This document shows positions 56,692 to 64,000 of a stretch of DNA of 64,000 nt, in pieces. The stretch covers positions 62,001-126,000 of the forward strand of contig JACKLM010000006.1 in assembly GCA_024235895.1 (NCBI GenBank), read 5' to 3'. Position 1 is the first letter of the stretch; the number at the start of each line of letters is the position of its first letter. This DNA is from Burkholderiaceae bacterium (GTDB taxonomy: Bacteria; Pseudomonadota; Gammaproteobacteria; Burkholderiales; Burkholderiaceae_C). Position numbers and translations under genes: made by a program. Under the pieces are notes generated by a model. The model searched no databases. It was given only the letters and a program-made list of their open reading frames with translations, and had not been told where the DNA came from.

Positions 56692-57146
56692 CCGAGTTCT
56701 GCGATCAGTTCGATCTCGACGCAGGACCCGAGCGGCAACTGCGCCACGCCGAACGCGCTGCGCGCGTGTGCGCCGACCTGCTGGCCCAGGACCTCGACCA
56801 GCAGCTCGGAGCAGCCGTTGGTCACCAGGTGCTGCTCGGTGAAGGCCGGGGTGCTGTTGACCAGGCTCATCACCTTGACGACGCGCGCGACCCGGTCCAG
56901 GCCGCCGGCGGCGGCGTCCAGCGTGCCGAGCAGATCGATCGCCACCGCGCGCGCTGCGGCCTGGCCCTCGGCCGTGTTCATGCTGGCGCCGAGCTGGCCG
57001 ACCCAGGGCTTGCCGTCCTTGCGGGCGATGTGGCCCGACAGGAAGACCAGATTGCCGCTTCGCGCGAAGGGCACGTACGCGGCGGCCGGGACGGCCACGG
57101 GAGGCAGCGTGATGCCGAGGGACTGCAGTCGGGCTTGGATGGACAT
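56688..57146 (-). CDS. RidA-family (YjgF/YER057c/UK114) protein
   Basis: The 152-residue protein belongs to the RidA superfamily, with FLSGHIARKDGKPWVGQLG and QAAARAVAIDLLGTL. The C-terminal signature region ARSAFGVAQLPLGSCVEIE carries the Arg-containing motif that in RidA binds carboxylates. Active RidA proteins hydrolyse reactive enamines/imines made by PLP enzymes, but many relatives have other roles. Start ATG 57146 was chosen over a longer unconserved frame. It overlaps dsbB by four bases, an unusual functional pairing. Confidence 0.87.
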   Translation of the reverse strand: MSIQARLQSLGITLPPVAVPAAAYVPFARSGNLVFLSGHIARKDGKPWVGQLGASMNTAEGQAAARAVAIDLLGTLDAAAGGLDRVARVVKVMSLVNSTPAFTEQHLVTNGCSELLVEVLGQQVGAHARSAFGVAQLPLGSCVEIELIAELG

Positions 57147-57290
57147 GGCGGGGTTCGGTCGGCGGCGCGCCGTATGCGCGTCGGGGCGGTGCGACTGGAC
57201 GAGATCCCCGGGTGGTCGCACCGGGGGGTGCAAGGGGGACACCGTCGGAGGGATCGGCGCCGCGGCGCACCGATCCTACACTGGCCCGCC

Positions 57291-59870
57291 ATGGTGCAAG
57301 GCCATGGCCGGGACGACGAAGGCAGTGGCTGGGCGCTGGCGCTGTGGGGCGTCGCGTGGATCACCGGCGTCGCGCTGCAACTGCAGCAGCCCGAGGTCTG
57401 GAGGGCCGGCGCCTATGCGTCGATGGCTGCGGCCGGGGTGTTGGCCCTGGCGCTCGCCCGGGCGCCTGTCTTGGCGCCCGCATGGGCGCGGGCTCCATCG
57501 CCGGCACGGGCAGGGGTGTCGGAGCGGCCCCGGTCGGCGTCGCGGCCGTGGCTTGCACGATGCCGGCCGCGCGTGGCGACCTGGGTGGTCGCAATGGCGC
57601 TCGCGCTGCTGGCCTTCTCCAGCACCGGCGTGCGGGCCCTGTGGCGTCTGGCCGACATCCTGCCGGTGGCGCTGGAGGGGCGCGACCTCGTCCTGACCGG
57701 CGTCGTCGCGACACTACCCAGGCACGTACCGCAGGGGGTTCGATTCGAGTTCGCGGTCGAGCGGGCCACGCTGGACGGCACGCCGGTGGCGGTGCCGGGG
57801 CGCATCGCGCTGGCCTGGTACCGGGGAGCGGCCGAAGCGGCTGGACGCGACGCGTCCGCCGAGGATCCCCGCATCGAGCCGCGCGCCGGCGAGCGCTGGC
57901 GGCTGCCGGTGCGGCTCAAGCGCCCGCACGGCGCGATGAACCCGCACGGCTTCGACCTCGAGCTGTGGATGTGGGAGCGCGGGCTGCGCGCCAGCGGCTA
58001 CGTCCGCGATCCCCACGGGCGCGGCGAGGCGCTCCGGCCGGGCGCTGCCCGCGACGCGCTCGCCCGGCACGACGACCCCGCCCGGCTCGGCGAGGCGGCG
58101 GGATACCGCGTCGCGCGGATGCGCCAGCGGCTGCGCGATCGCATCGCCGCGCAGGTCGGCGATGCGCGCATCGCCGGCGTCGTCGCCGCGCTGGCGATCG
58201 GCGATCAGGGCGCGGTCGACCGCGCCGACTGGGCGCTGTTCCGACGCACCGGCGTCATCCACCTGATGGTCGTCAGCGGGCTTCACGTGACGATGTTCGC
58301 CTGGCTGGCGGCGGCCGCGGCCGGCTTCGCGTGGCGTCGCTCGGCGGCGCTGATGCGCGCGCTGCCGGCGCCGCAGGCGTCGCGCTGGGGAGGCCTCGCG
58401 CTGGCGGCCGGCTACGCAGTGCTCGCCGGCTGGGGCGTACCCGCGCAGCGCACGGTGCTGATGCTCGCGGTCGTCGTCGGCCTGCGCGCGCTCGGGCTGC
58501 GCTGGCCGGCGCCCTGGGTGCTGCTGGCGGCCGCGGTCGCGGTGACGCTGGGGGATCCGTGGGCGCTGTTGCAACCCGGGTTCTGGCTGTCGTTCGTCGC
58601 CGTCGCGTTGCTGATGGTGTCGCAGCCCGGCGACGACGTGCGTGCCGCGGCCGGCCCGGCCGCGCGCGTGGTCGCCGCCCTGCGCGCCGGTGTGCGCACC
58701 CAGGTGGTCGCGACACTCGGGCTGGCGCCGCTGACGCTGCTGTTCTTCCAGCAGATCTCGGTTGTCGGTTTCGCGGCCAACCTGGTCGCGATCCCCGTGG
58801 TCACGCTGGTCGCGACGCCGCTGGCGCTGGCGGGTGCGGCATGGCCTGCGCTGTGGACCGCGGCGGCTGCCGTGGTTCAGGGCCTGGCGGCGGTGCTGGC
58901 GTGGTTCGCCTCGTGGCCCGGTGCCTTGTGGTGGGCCGCGGCGGCGCCGGGCTGGGCCGCGGCCGCGGGCCTGCTCGGCGGCACGCTGGTGGTGCTGGCG
59001 CTGCCGTGGCGGGTGCGCGCGCTGGGGGCGGTGCTGCTGCTGCCGATGGTCTGGCCGGCGCCCTCGCTGCCGGCGCCAGGCCGCTTCGAGCTGGTGGCCG
59101 TGGACGTGGGTCAGGGCACGGCGGTGCTGGTGCGAACGCGCGGGCATCTGCTGGTCTACGACGCCGGCCCGTCGTGGGGACCCGACAGCGATGCCGGCGA
59201 GCGGCTGTTGCTGCCGCTGCTGCGCGCGCGCGGCGAGCGCGCGATCGACATGCTCGTGCTCAGCCACGGCGACACCGACCATGTCGGCGGTGCGGTGTCG
59301 CTGCGCGCGGGGCTGCCGGTGGCCGCGGTGACGAGCTCGCTGCCGCCGGCGCATCCGCTGCGTGGCTGGCCCATGCCGCATGCGGACTGCGTCGCCGGCC
59401 AGCGCTGGGACTGGGACGGCGTGCGCTTCGAGGTGTTGCACCCGCCGCCCGGCGCGCTGCCGGCGCCGCCGGCCACGCCGCCGAACGGGCTGAGCTGCGT
59501 GCTGCGGGTGCAGGACGCGCGCGGCGCGTCGGTGCTGCTGACCGGCGACGTCGAGGCGGCGCAGGAGGTGGCGCTGGTGCTGTCGGCGCCGCAGGCGGTC
59601 GTCGCCAGCGCGATGATGGTGCCGCATCACGGGTCGCGCACCTCGTCGAGCGCCATCCTCCTGGACGCCGTCGCGCCGCGCATCGCCTTCGTCCAGGCCG
59701 CCTACCGCAGCCGCTTCGGCCACCCGGCGCCCGAGGTGCTCGCGCGCTACGAGGCACGCGGCATCCGCGTCGTGCGCAGCGATCGCTGCGGCGCCTGGAC
59801 CTGGCGCAGCGAGGGCGACGGGGTCTGTGAGCGCGAGCGCGGCCGGCGCTACTGGCATCATCGGATGTGA
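57291..59870 (+). CDS. comEC: DNA internalisation competence protein ComEC/Rec2
   Basis: The 859-residue polytopic membrane protein forms the channel for single-stranded DNA in natural transformation. An OB-like domain lies near residues 120-260. The competence domain follows, with GVIHLMVVSGLHVTMFAWL and many helices. The C-terminal metallo-beta-lactamase-like domain has LVLSHGDTDHVGG and VPHHGSRTSSS. Both metal motifs are intact, implying nuclease activity. The first 90 residues are Ala-rich. Other competence genes are not in the window. The following gene's start lies 66 bases downstream. Confidence 0.92.
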   Translation: MVQGHGRDDEGSGWALALWGVAWITGVALQLQQPEVWRAGAYASMAAAGVLALALARAPVLAPAWARAPSPARAGVSERPRSASRPWLARCRPRVATWVVAMALALLAFSSTGVRALWRLADILPVALEGRDLVLTGVVATLPRHVPQGVRFEFAVERATLDGTPVAVPGRIALAWYRGAAEAAGRDASAEDPRIEPRAGERWRLPVRLKRPHGAMNPHGFDLELWMWERGLRASGYVRDPHGRGEALRPGAARDALARHDDPARLGEAAGYRVARMRQRLRDRIAAQVGDARIAGVVAALAIGDQGAVDRADWALFRRTGVIHLMVVSGLHVTMFAWLAAAAAGFAWRRSAALMRALPAPQASRWGGLALAAGYAVLAGWGVPAQRTVLMLAVVVGLRALGLRWPAPWVLLAAAVAVTLGDPWALLQPGFWLSFVAVALLMVSQPGDDVRAAAGPAARVVAALRAGVRTQVVATLGLAPLTLLFFQQISVVGFAANLVAIPVVTLVATPLALAGAAWPALWTAAAAVVQGLAAVLAWFASWPGALWWAAAAPGWAAAAGLLGGTLVVLALPWRVRALGAVLLLPMVWPAPSLPAPGRFELVAVDVGQGTAVLVRTRGHLLVYDAGPSWGPDSDAGERLLLPLLRARGERAIDMLVLSHGDTDHVGGAVSLRAGLPVAAVTSSLPPAHPLRGWPMPHADCVAGQRWDWDGVRFEVLHPPPGALPAPPATPPNGLSCVLRVQDARGASVLLTGDVEAAQEVALVLSAPQAVVASAMMVPHHGSRTSSSAILLDAVAPRIAFVQAAYRSRFGHPAPEVLARYEARGIRVVRSDRCGAWTWRSEGDGVCERERGRRYWHHRM

Positions 59871-59935
59871 GTTCCACGCGCCGCGGCGTATCGGCCGCGT
59901 CACCGCGCGCCGACGTGACAGCGACAGGAGCGACG

Positions 59936-61369
59936 ATGAACGGATTCGACGAAATGCACACCGCCGACGGCTCGGTGCGCGCGCACTACCGCGCCTACGC
60001 CGACTGGCTCGCGCGCCAGCCGGCCGAGGTCATGGGCCGCCAGCGGCAGGAGGCCGAGCTCGTCTTCCGCCGCGTCGGCATCACCTTTGCGGTCTACGGC
60101 GCCAAGGACGCCGACGGCGCCGGCACCGAGCGGCTGATCCCGTTCGACCTCATCCCGCGCATCTTCCCGCGCGACGAGTGGCAGCGGATGAAGGCCGGGC
60201 TGCGCCAGCGCGTCAACGCGCTGAACCGCTTCGTGCACGATGTCTACCACGGGCAGGAGATCCTGAAGGCCGGCATCGTCCCGCGCGAGCAGGTGCTCGG
60301 CAACGTGCAATTCCGACCGGAGATGGTCGGCGTCGACGTCGCCGGCGGCGTCTACTCGCACATCGCCGGCATCGACATCGTGCGCGCGCCGCAGACCGAT
60401 GGCAGCGCCGTCACCTACGTGCTGGAGGACAACCTGCGCGTGCCCAGCGGCGTCAGCTACATGCTGGAAAACCGCAAGATGACGATGCGGCTGTTCCCCG
60501 AGCTGTTCCGGCTGCACCGCATCGCCCCGGTGGCGCATTACCCGGACCTGCTGCTGGAGACGCTGCGCGAGGTCGCACCGCCGGCGGCCGACGACCCGAC
60601 GGTCGTCGTGCTGACCCCCGGCATGTACAACAGCGCCTACTTCGAGCACGCCTTCCTGGCGCAGCAGATGGGGGTCGAGCTGGTCGAGGGGCAGGATTTG
60701 TTCGTCGACGGCGGCTTCGTCTACATGCGCACGACGCAGGGGCCGCAACGGGTCGACGTCATCTACCGCCGCATCGACGACGACTTCCTCGACCCGCTCG
60801 CGTTCCGGCGCGACTCGACGCTCGGCTGTGCCGGGCTGCTCGACGCCTACCGGCGCGGCAACGTCACGCTGTGCAACGCGATCGGCACCGGCATCGCCGA
60901 CGACAAGAGCCTCTACCCCTACGTGCCGGCGATGATCGAGTTCTACCTCGGCGAGAAGCCGATCCTGGCCAACGTGCCGACCTGGCAGTGCCGCGACCCC
61001 GGGTCGCTCGCCTACGTGCTCGACCATCTCGCGGAGCTCGTCGTCAAGGAGGTGCACGGCGCCGGTGGCTACGGCATGCTCGTCGGGCCGGCGGCGACGA
61101 GGGCCGAGATCGAGGCCTTCCGCGCCGCGCTGGTGGCCGACCCGGCCAACTACATCGCGCAGCCGACGCTGGCGCTGTCGACCTGCCCGACCTATGTCGA
61201 CGCCGGCATCGCGCCGCGCCACATCGACCTGCGGCCCTTCGTGCTGTCGGGCAAGAGCGTGCAGATGGTGCCCGGCGGGCTGACGCGCGTGGCGCTGAAG
61301 GACGGCTCGCTGGTCGTCAACTCGTCGCAGGGCGGCGGGACCAAGGACACCTGGGTGCTGGAGGACTGA
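59936..61369 (+). CDS. Circularly permuted ATP-grasp protein
   Basis: The 477-residue protein matches the CP-ATPgrasp (DUF404/DUF407) family: FGAKDADG-like VYGAKDADGAGTERLIPFD, NRFVHDVYHGQEIL, EDNLRVPSGVSYMLENRK, and the end GGGTKDTWVLED. It is predicted to form a carboxylate-amine bond using ATP; the real substrates are unknown. It is followed two bases later by an alpha-E protein, the standard partner, and AGGAG precedes the ATG at 59936. A GTG at 59867 overlapping comEC is less likely. The frequent third partner, a transglutaminase-like protein, is missing. Confidence 0.88.
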   Translation: MNGFDEMHTADGSVRAHYRAYADWLARQPAEVMGRQRQEAELVFRRVGITFAVYGAKDADGAGTERLIPFDLIPRIFPRDEWQRMKAGLRQRVNALNRFVHDVYHGQEILKAGIVPREQVLGNVQFRPEMVGVDVAGGVYSHIAGIDIVRAPQTDGSAVTYVLEDNLRVPSGVSYMLENRKMTMRLFPELFRLHRIAPVAHYPDLLLETLREVAPPAADDPTVVVLTPGMYNSAYFEHAFLAQQMGVELVEGQDLFVDGGFVYMRTTQGPQRVDVIYRRIDDDFLDPLAFRRDSTLGCAGLLDAYRRGNVTLCNAIGTGIADDKSLYPYVPAMIEFYLGEKPILANVPTWQCRDPGSLAYVLDHLAELVVKEVHGAGGYGMLVGPAATRAEIEAFRAALVADPANYIAQPTLALSTCPTYVDAGIAPRHIDLRPFVLSGKSVQMVPGGLTRVALKDGSLVVNSSQGGGTKDTWVLED

Positions 61370-61371
61370 CC

Positions 61372-62340
61372 ATGCTGTCGCGAACTGCCGACCACCTGTT
61401 CTGGATGGCTCGCTACATGGAGCGGGCCGAGAATACGGCGCGGATGCTCGACGTCAACTACCAGACCTCGCTGCTGCCGCAATCGACCGACCGCGCCGAG
61501 CAGGGCTGGCGCGCGATGCTGTCGATCAGCGAGCTGACGCCGTTCTTCCGCCAGCGGCACGGCGACGGCGTCGACGCGCGCGACGTCATGCACTTCATGG
61601 TGCGCGACGAGGGCAACCTGTCGAGCATCTACTGCTGCCTGCGCGCCGCGCGCGAGAACGCGCGCGCGGTGCGCGGCGCGCTGACGACCGAGGTCTGGGA
61701 GACGCAGAACCAGACCTGGCTGGAATTCAACCGCCTGCTGCGCGACGGCGCCTTCGAGCGCGACCCGTCGGAATTCCTGGAGTGGGTCAAGTTCCGCTCG
61801 CACCTGTCGCGCGGCGTCACGGTCGGCACGATGCAGCAGGACGAGGCGCTGGAGTTCATCCGCCTGGGCACCTTCCTGGAGCGCGCCGACAACACCGCGC
61901 GGCTGCTCGACGTCAAGTTCCACGAGCTGATCGAGGGCCAGGACTGGTTCGGCGGCAGCTCGCAAGAGAGCGAGGAGGGCAACTTCTACCACTGGAGCGC
62001 GGTGCTGCGGTCGGTCTCGGCCTTCGTCATCTACCGCAAGGTCTATCGCAACGTGATCCTGCCGGAGAAGGTGGCCGAGCTGCTGATCCTGCGCAGCGAC
62101 ATGCCGCGCTCGCTGGCGGCGTGCATGGACGAGGTCGTCGCCAACCTCGGGCGCGTGGCCAATGCGCGCAGCGGCGAGACGCAGCGCCGCGCCGGCCGCC
62201 TGCGCGCCGAGCTGCAGTACGGGCGCATCGACGAGATCCTGGCCGGAGGGCTGCACGCCTGGCTGTCGCGCTTCCTCGACCGCGTCGCCGACCTGGGCGC
62301 GCGGATCGGGCAGGACTTCCTGGTGCCGGTGGCGGCTTGA
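61372..62340 (+). CDS. Alpha-E domain protein (DUF403)
   Basis: The 322-residue, all-helical protein begins MLSRTADHLFWMARYMERAE, the hallmark of the alpha-E family, and repeats a similar theme at FIRLGTFLERADNTARLLDVK. Function is unknown. Genomic pairing with circularly permuted ATP-grasp proteins suggests a joint peptide-bond-forming or protein-modifying system. The two genes are two bases apart. Downstream, instead of the transglutaminase-like gene common in this set, lies a long palindrome and a convergent methyltransferase gene. Confidence 0.9.
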   Translation: MLSRTADHLFWMARYMERAENTARMLDVNYQTSLLPQSTDRAEQGWRAMLSISELTPFFRQRHGDGVDARDVMHFMVRDEGNLSSIYCCLRAARENARAVRGALTTEVWETQNQTWLEFNRLLRDGAFERDPSEFLEWVKFRSHLSRGVTVGTMQQDEALEFIRLGTFLERADNTARLLDVKFHELIEGQDWFGGSSQESEEGNFYHWSAVLRSVSAFVIYRKVYRNVILPEKVAELLILRSDMPRSLAACMDEVVANLGRVANARSGETQRRAGRLRAELQYGRIDEILAGGLHAWLSRFLDRVADLGARIGQDFLVPVAA

Positions 62341-62345
62341 CGGAT

Positions 62346-62392
62346 GGGGTCAGGTCACCCGTTTCACGCCGTGAAACGGGTGACCTGACCCC
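62346..62392. repeat. REP-like perfect palindrome
   Basis: A 22-bp perfect inverted repeat (62346-62367 with 62371-62392) with loop GCC begins GGGGTCAGGTCACC. The GGGGTCAGGTC/GACCTGACCCC form recalls palindromes associated with REP-associated tyrosine transposases. No such gene is in the window. No T-run follows, but its place between convergent genes also allows a transcription-stopping role. Confidence 0.7.
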
Positions 62393-62410
62393 AAGCCAGA
62401 CCCCAAGCCA
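62387..62410. repeat. 12-bp perfect tandem repeat
   Basis: GACCCCAAGCCA occurs twice in direct succession (62387-62398 and 62399-62410). The first copy overlaps the right arm of the palindrome, so the repeat seems to derive from the end of that element, perhaps by slippage or a target-related duplication. Confidence 0.8.
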
Positions 62411-62441
62411 TTTGCCGAGTTGTTCAAGTTGCTGGCGGCAC

Positions 62442-63041
62442 TCACGCCGGTCGGCGCGCGACGAGGGTGGAAAAGACCTTCTGCGTGCCTCCTGGCGCGT
62501 CGAAGCGCTGCGTCAGGTCCTCCAGCAGCTCCCAGGCCGCCAGACGCGCCAGTAGATCGTCACCCCTTAAGAGGCAATGCCCCTCGGGCGCGAACATGTC
62601 CATGAAGGTCGTGCCTTCGATCAGGACGTTGACGACGACGATGCCGCCGGGGCGAACCGAACCGAGCAGGGCATCGAGCTGCCTCCACGCCGCGGGGCAG
62701 TCGAAGAACATCAACAGGCCGATCGAGACCACCGCGTCGAACTCGCCGGCCAGCGGGTAGGAACGCAGGTCGGCGAGCTCCGCGGCGACCGGCAGCCCCT
62801 CGCTGGTAGCCACCCGGCGGATATGCTCGATGGCGGTCGCGCTCGCATCGAGGGCGACCACGCGACAGCCGGCACGCGCCGCGGCCAAGGCGAGGTTGCC
62901 CAGGCCGCAGCCGTAGTCGAGGACATGCCCGCGCAGGTGGGGCAGGGCCAGCTGCTCGAAAGGATTGAGCGCGAAGTCCTGCGCCCGGACCTGCCGGCGG
63001 AACTGGTCGTCGAAGAAGCGCAGGCTGCGGTCGGTCGGCAT
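62442..63041 (-). CDS. SAM-dependent methyltransferase
   Basis: The 199-residue class I methyltransferase has motif I VLDYGCGLGNLALAAARAG near residue 42, the acidic VVALDAS, and FDAVVSIGLLMFFDCP as motif IV. The fold and size resemble TehB/UbiE-like small-molecule methyltransferases, but the substrate is unknown. Start ATG 63041 gives MPTDRSLRFFDDQFRRQ; a 22-residue upstream extension is unconserved. It follows the AhpD-like gene on the same strand at 81 bases, so they may share a transcript. Confidence 0.83.
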   Translation of the reverse strand: MPTDRSLRFFDDQFRRQVRAQDFALNPFEQLALPHLRGHVLDYGCGLGNLALAAARAGCRVVALDASATAIEHIRRVATSEGLPVAAELADLRSYPLAGEFDAVVSIGLLMFFDCPAAWRQLDALLGSVRPGGIVVVNVLIEGTTFMDMFAPEGHCLLRGDDLLARLAAWELLEDLTQRFDAPGGTQKVFSTLVARRPA

Positions 63042-63122
63042 GGTCGAAGCAAGGGCGAGGTCAGGCTTGCGGCGTCGTGGAAGGAGGCGCGGTGGCGGCC
63101 ATTGCAAGACGTTGCGCCGGTT

Positions 63123-63719
63123 TCACCCGCCATGCTTGCCCGGCGTCCAGCCGGTGTGTGCCACGCGGCGCGCGGCCACCTCGGTGGGCAGGTCCTCGAG
63201 CGCGGTGCCCATCGAGTCGTTCCAGCGGTTCAGGTAGCCGAACAGCGCGACGACGGCCATGATCTCGACGATGTCGTCGTCGCTCCAGTGCCGGCGCAAC
63301 TCGGCGCCGATTTCGTCGGTCACCGCGTTGGGCACCGCCGCCGCCGCGTGCGCGAAGGCCAGCGCCGCCTTCTCGGCGGCCGTGAAGTGCGGGCTCTCGG
63401 CGTCGTTCCACGCGTCCGCCAGGCGCGCCTCGGACGCGCCGAAGCGCTCGGAGGCCAGGATCGTGTGCGCCTGGCAGTAGCGGCAGCCCGAGACGAAGCT
63501 CGTGACGTAGCCGAGCAGCCGCTTGAACTCGGGCGTGACCGCGCCGCCGCACTCCATCACCGCCTGGTTGAGCTCGGTGAAGGCCGCGGCGATGCGCGGG
63601 CGCCGCGCCATCGTTCGCACGCTGTTGGGCACGACGCCGAGCGGCCCCTTGAAGAACTGCACCCGCTCGCGCAGACCGGGGTCGAGTTCGTGCTCGTCGA
63701 GCGGTGGGATCAGGGGCAT
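63123..63719 (-). CDS. Carboxymuconolactone decarboxylase/AhpD-family protein
   Basis: The 198-residue helical protein has the AhpD-like active site SGCRYCQAH, with both cysteines and the nearby His, typical of peroxidase-related CMD-family proteins that reduce peroxides or disulfides. It is longer than the 4-carboxymuconolactone decarboxylases and lacks their context, so a redox role is likelier. Start ATG 63719 was chosen because a conserved-looking start MPLIPPLDEHELDPGLRE follows. About 280 bases upstream to the window end contain no gene. Confidence 0.83.
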   Translation of the reverse strand: MPLIPPLDEHELDPGLRERVQFFKGPLGVVPNSVRTMARRPRIAAAFTELNQAVMECGGAVTPEFKRLLGYVTSFVSGCRYCQAHTILASERFGASEARLADAWNDAESPHFTAAEKAALAFAHAAAAVPNAVTDEIGAELRRHWSDDDIVEIMAVVALFGYLNRWNDSMGTALEDLPTEVAARRVAHTGWTPGKHGG

Positions 63720-63938
63720 CGCGGGGCTCCAGGCAATTTGGGCGTATCCGTCGGCGAATGGCGCGGGACACTGGACGAGTATCTCCGCCCGCAGGAATGC
63801 TCTGGGGTCCGGAGCCGATCCACGAAACGCCAGGACCGGACGAGCCCGCGAGCCCGGGAGCCGGGCCTTGGCGGTCGTTGTGCATGGCGCGACCAAGCCG
63901 GACCGGGGTCCCTGTCACATTGCTCTGCACGGCACCGA

Positions 63939-63953
63939 TGTACAAGGCGTACA
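63939..63953. promoter_or_regulatory. Inverted repeat TGTAC-N5-GTACA
   Basis: TGTAC and GTACA flank AAGGC, about 220 bases upstream of the AhpD-like gene and near the window end. The overlapping direct repeat GTACAAGGC is also present. It has the shape of a dimeric repressor site. The regulated gene and the regulator are uncertain because the region continues outside the window. Confidence 0.35.
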
Positions 63954-64000
63954 AGGCGACGTCAGGCGCTCGCTGTCCGCCCCCAACTTTTCAGAGCGCG

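Overview
This is a gene-dense, very GC-rich chromosomal window (visually about 70% GC, with strong GC3 that opens long antisense frames). Its content fits a betaproteobacterium of the order Burkholderiales, probably near the Rubrivivax/Leptothrix/Ideonella group. That placement is inferred from a divergent cbbR-cbb operon, a class I PHA synthase with a PhaR-type operator, a PEP-CTERM protein, a gentisate pathway, and a trxB-crp-ftsK-lolA-rarA-parC block. No rRNA, tRNA, CRISPR array, phage or insertion-sequence transposase was seen.

Layout. (1) 1-12252, plus strand: a branched-chain-type ABC transporter (livH partial, a livM-livG fusion, livF), an acyl-CoA dehydrogenase, a three-gene gentisate route (3-hydroxybenzoate 6-hydroxylase, fumarylpyruvate hydrolase, gentisate dioxygenase), then a bifunctional beta-oxidation protein and a thiolase-like partner. 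This reads as uptake and degradation of an aromatic or acyl acid. (2) 12253-12920: a gene-free stretch rich in structured repeats. (3) 12921-16882: phaC and an SDR behind a PhaR-like site, and a divergent cytochrome P450. (4) 16957-25250: a minus-strand Calvin-cycle operon in the order fbp, prkB, tkt, cbbZ, cbbY, fba, with cbbR divergent; RuBisCO is not in the window. (5) 25348-33028: a Tim44-like protein, acyl-CoA synthetase, panE, a cytochrome c remnant, an S58-type peptidase with a disturbed 3' end, and a pimeloyl-CoA-dehydrogenase-like gene pair behind a TetR-type palindrome. (6) 33195-46251: mixed housekeeping genes (a retropepsin-like protease, yajQ, murB, a hybrid histidine kinase, an AMP-ligase, a phosphatase, a DUF502 protein, an S10 peptidase, a phosphofructokinase, rpmB-rpmG). 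(7) 46434-55313: trxB, crp-type regulator, ftsK, lolA, rarA, parC. (8) 55476-63719: a PEP-CTERM protein, dsbB-ridA, comEC, a circularly permuted ATP-grasp/alpha-E pair, a long REP-like palindrome, a methyltransferase and an AhpD-like protein.

The most unusual signals are non-coding. Two 102-nt elements (2855-2956 and 12651-12752, in opposite orientation) share a 50-nt core identical at 49 positions. Each is flanked by 26-nt arms that pair with one another, and the arms differ between copies by three compensatory base-pair changes. Next to the second copy lies a 227-nt nested inverted repeat (12373-12599). A 22-bp perfect palindrome with a 12-bp tandem repeat lies at 62346-62410, and an 11-bp triplication at 29203-29235 places stop codons in all three plus-strand frames. 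Start sites, substrates and regulators below are inferred from sequence inspection alone.
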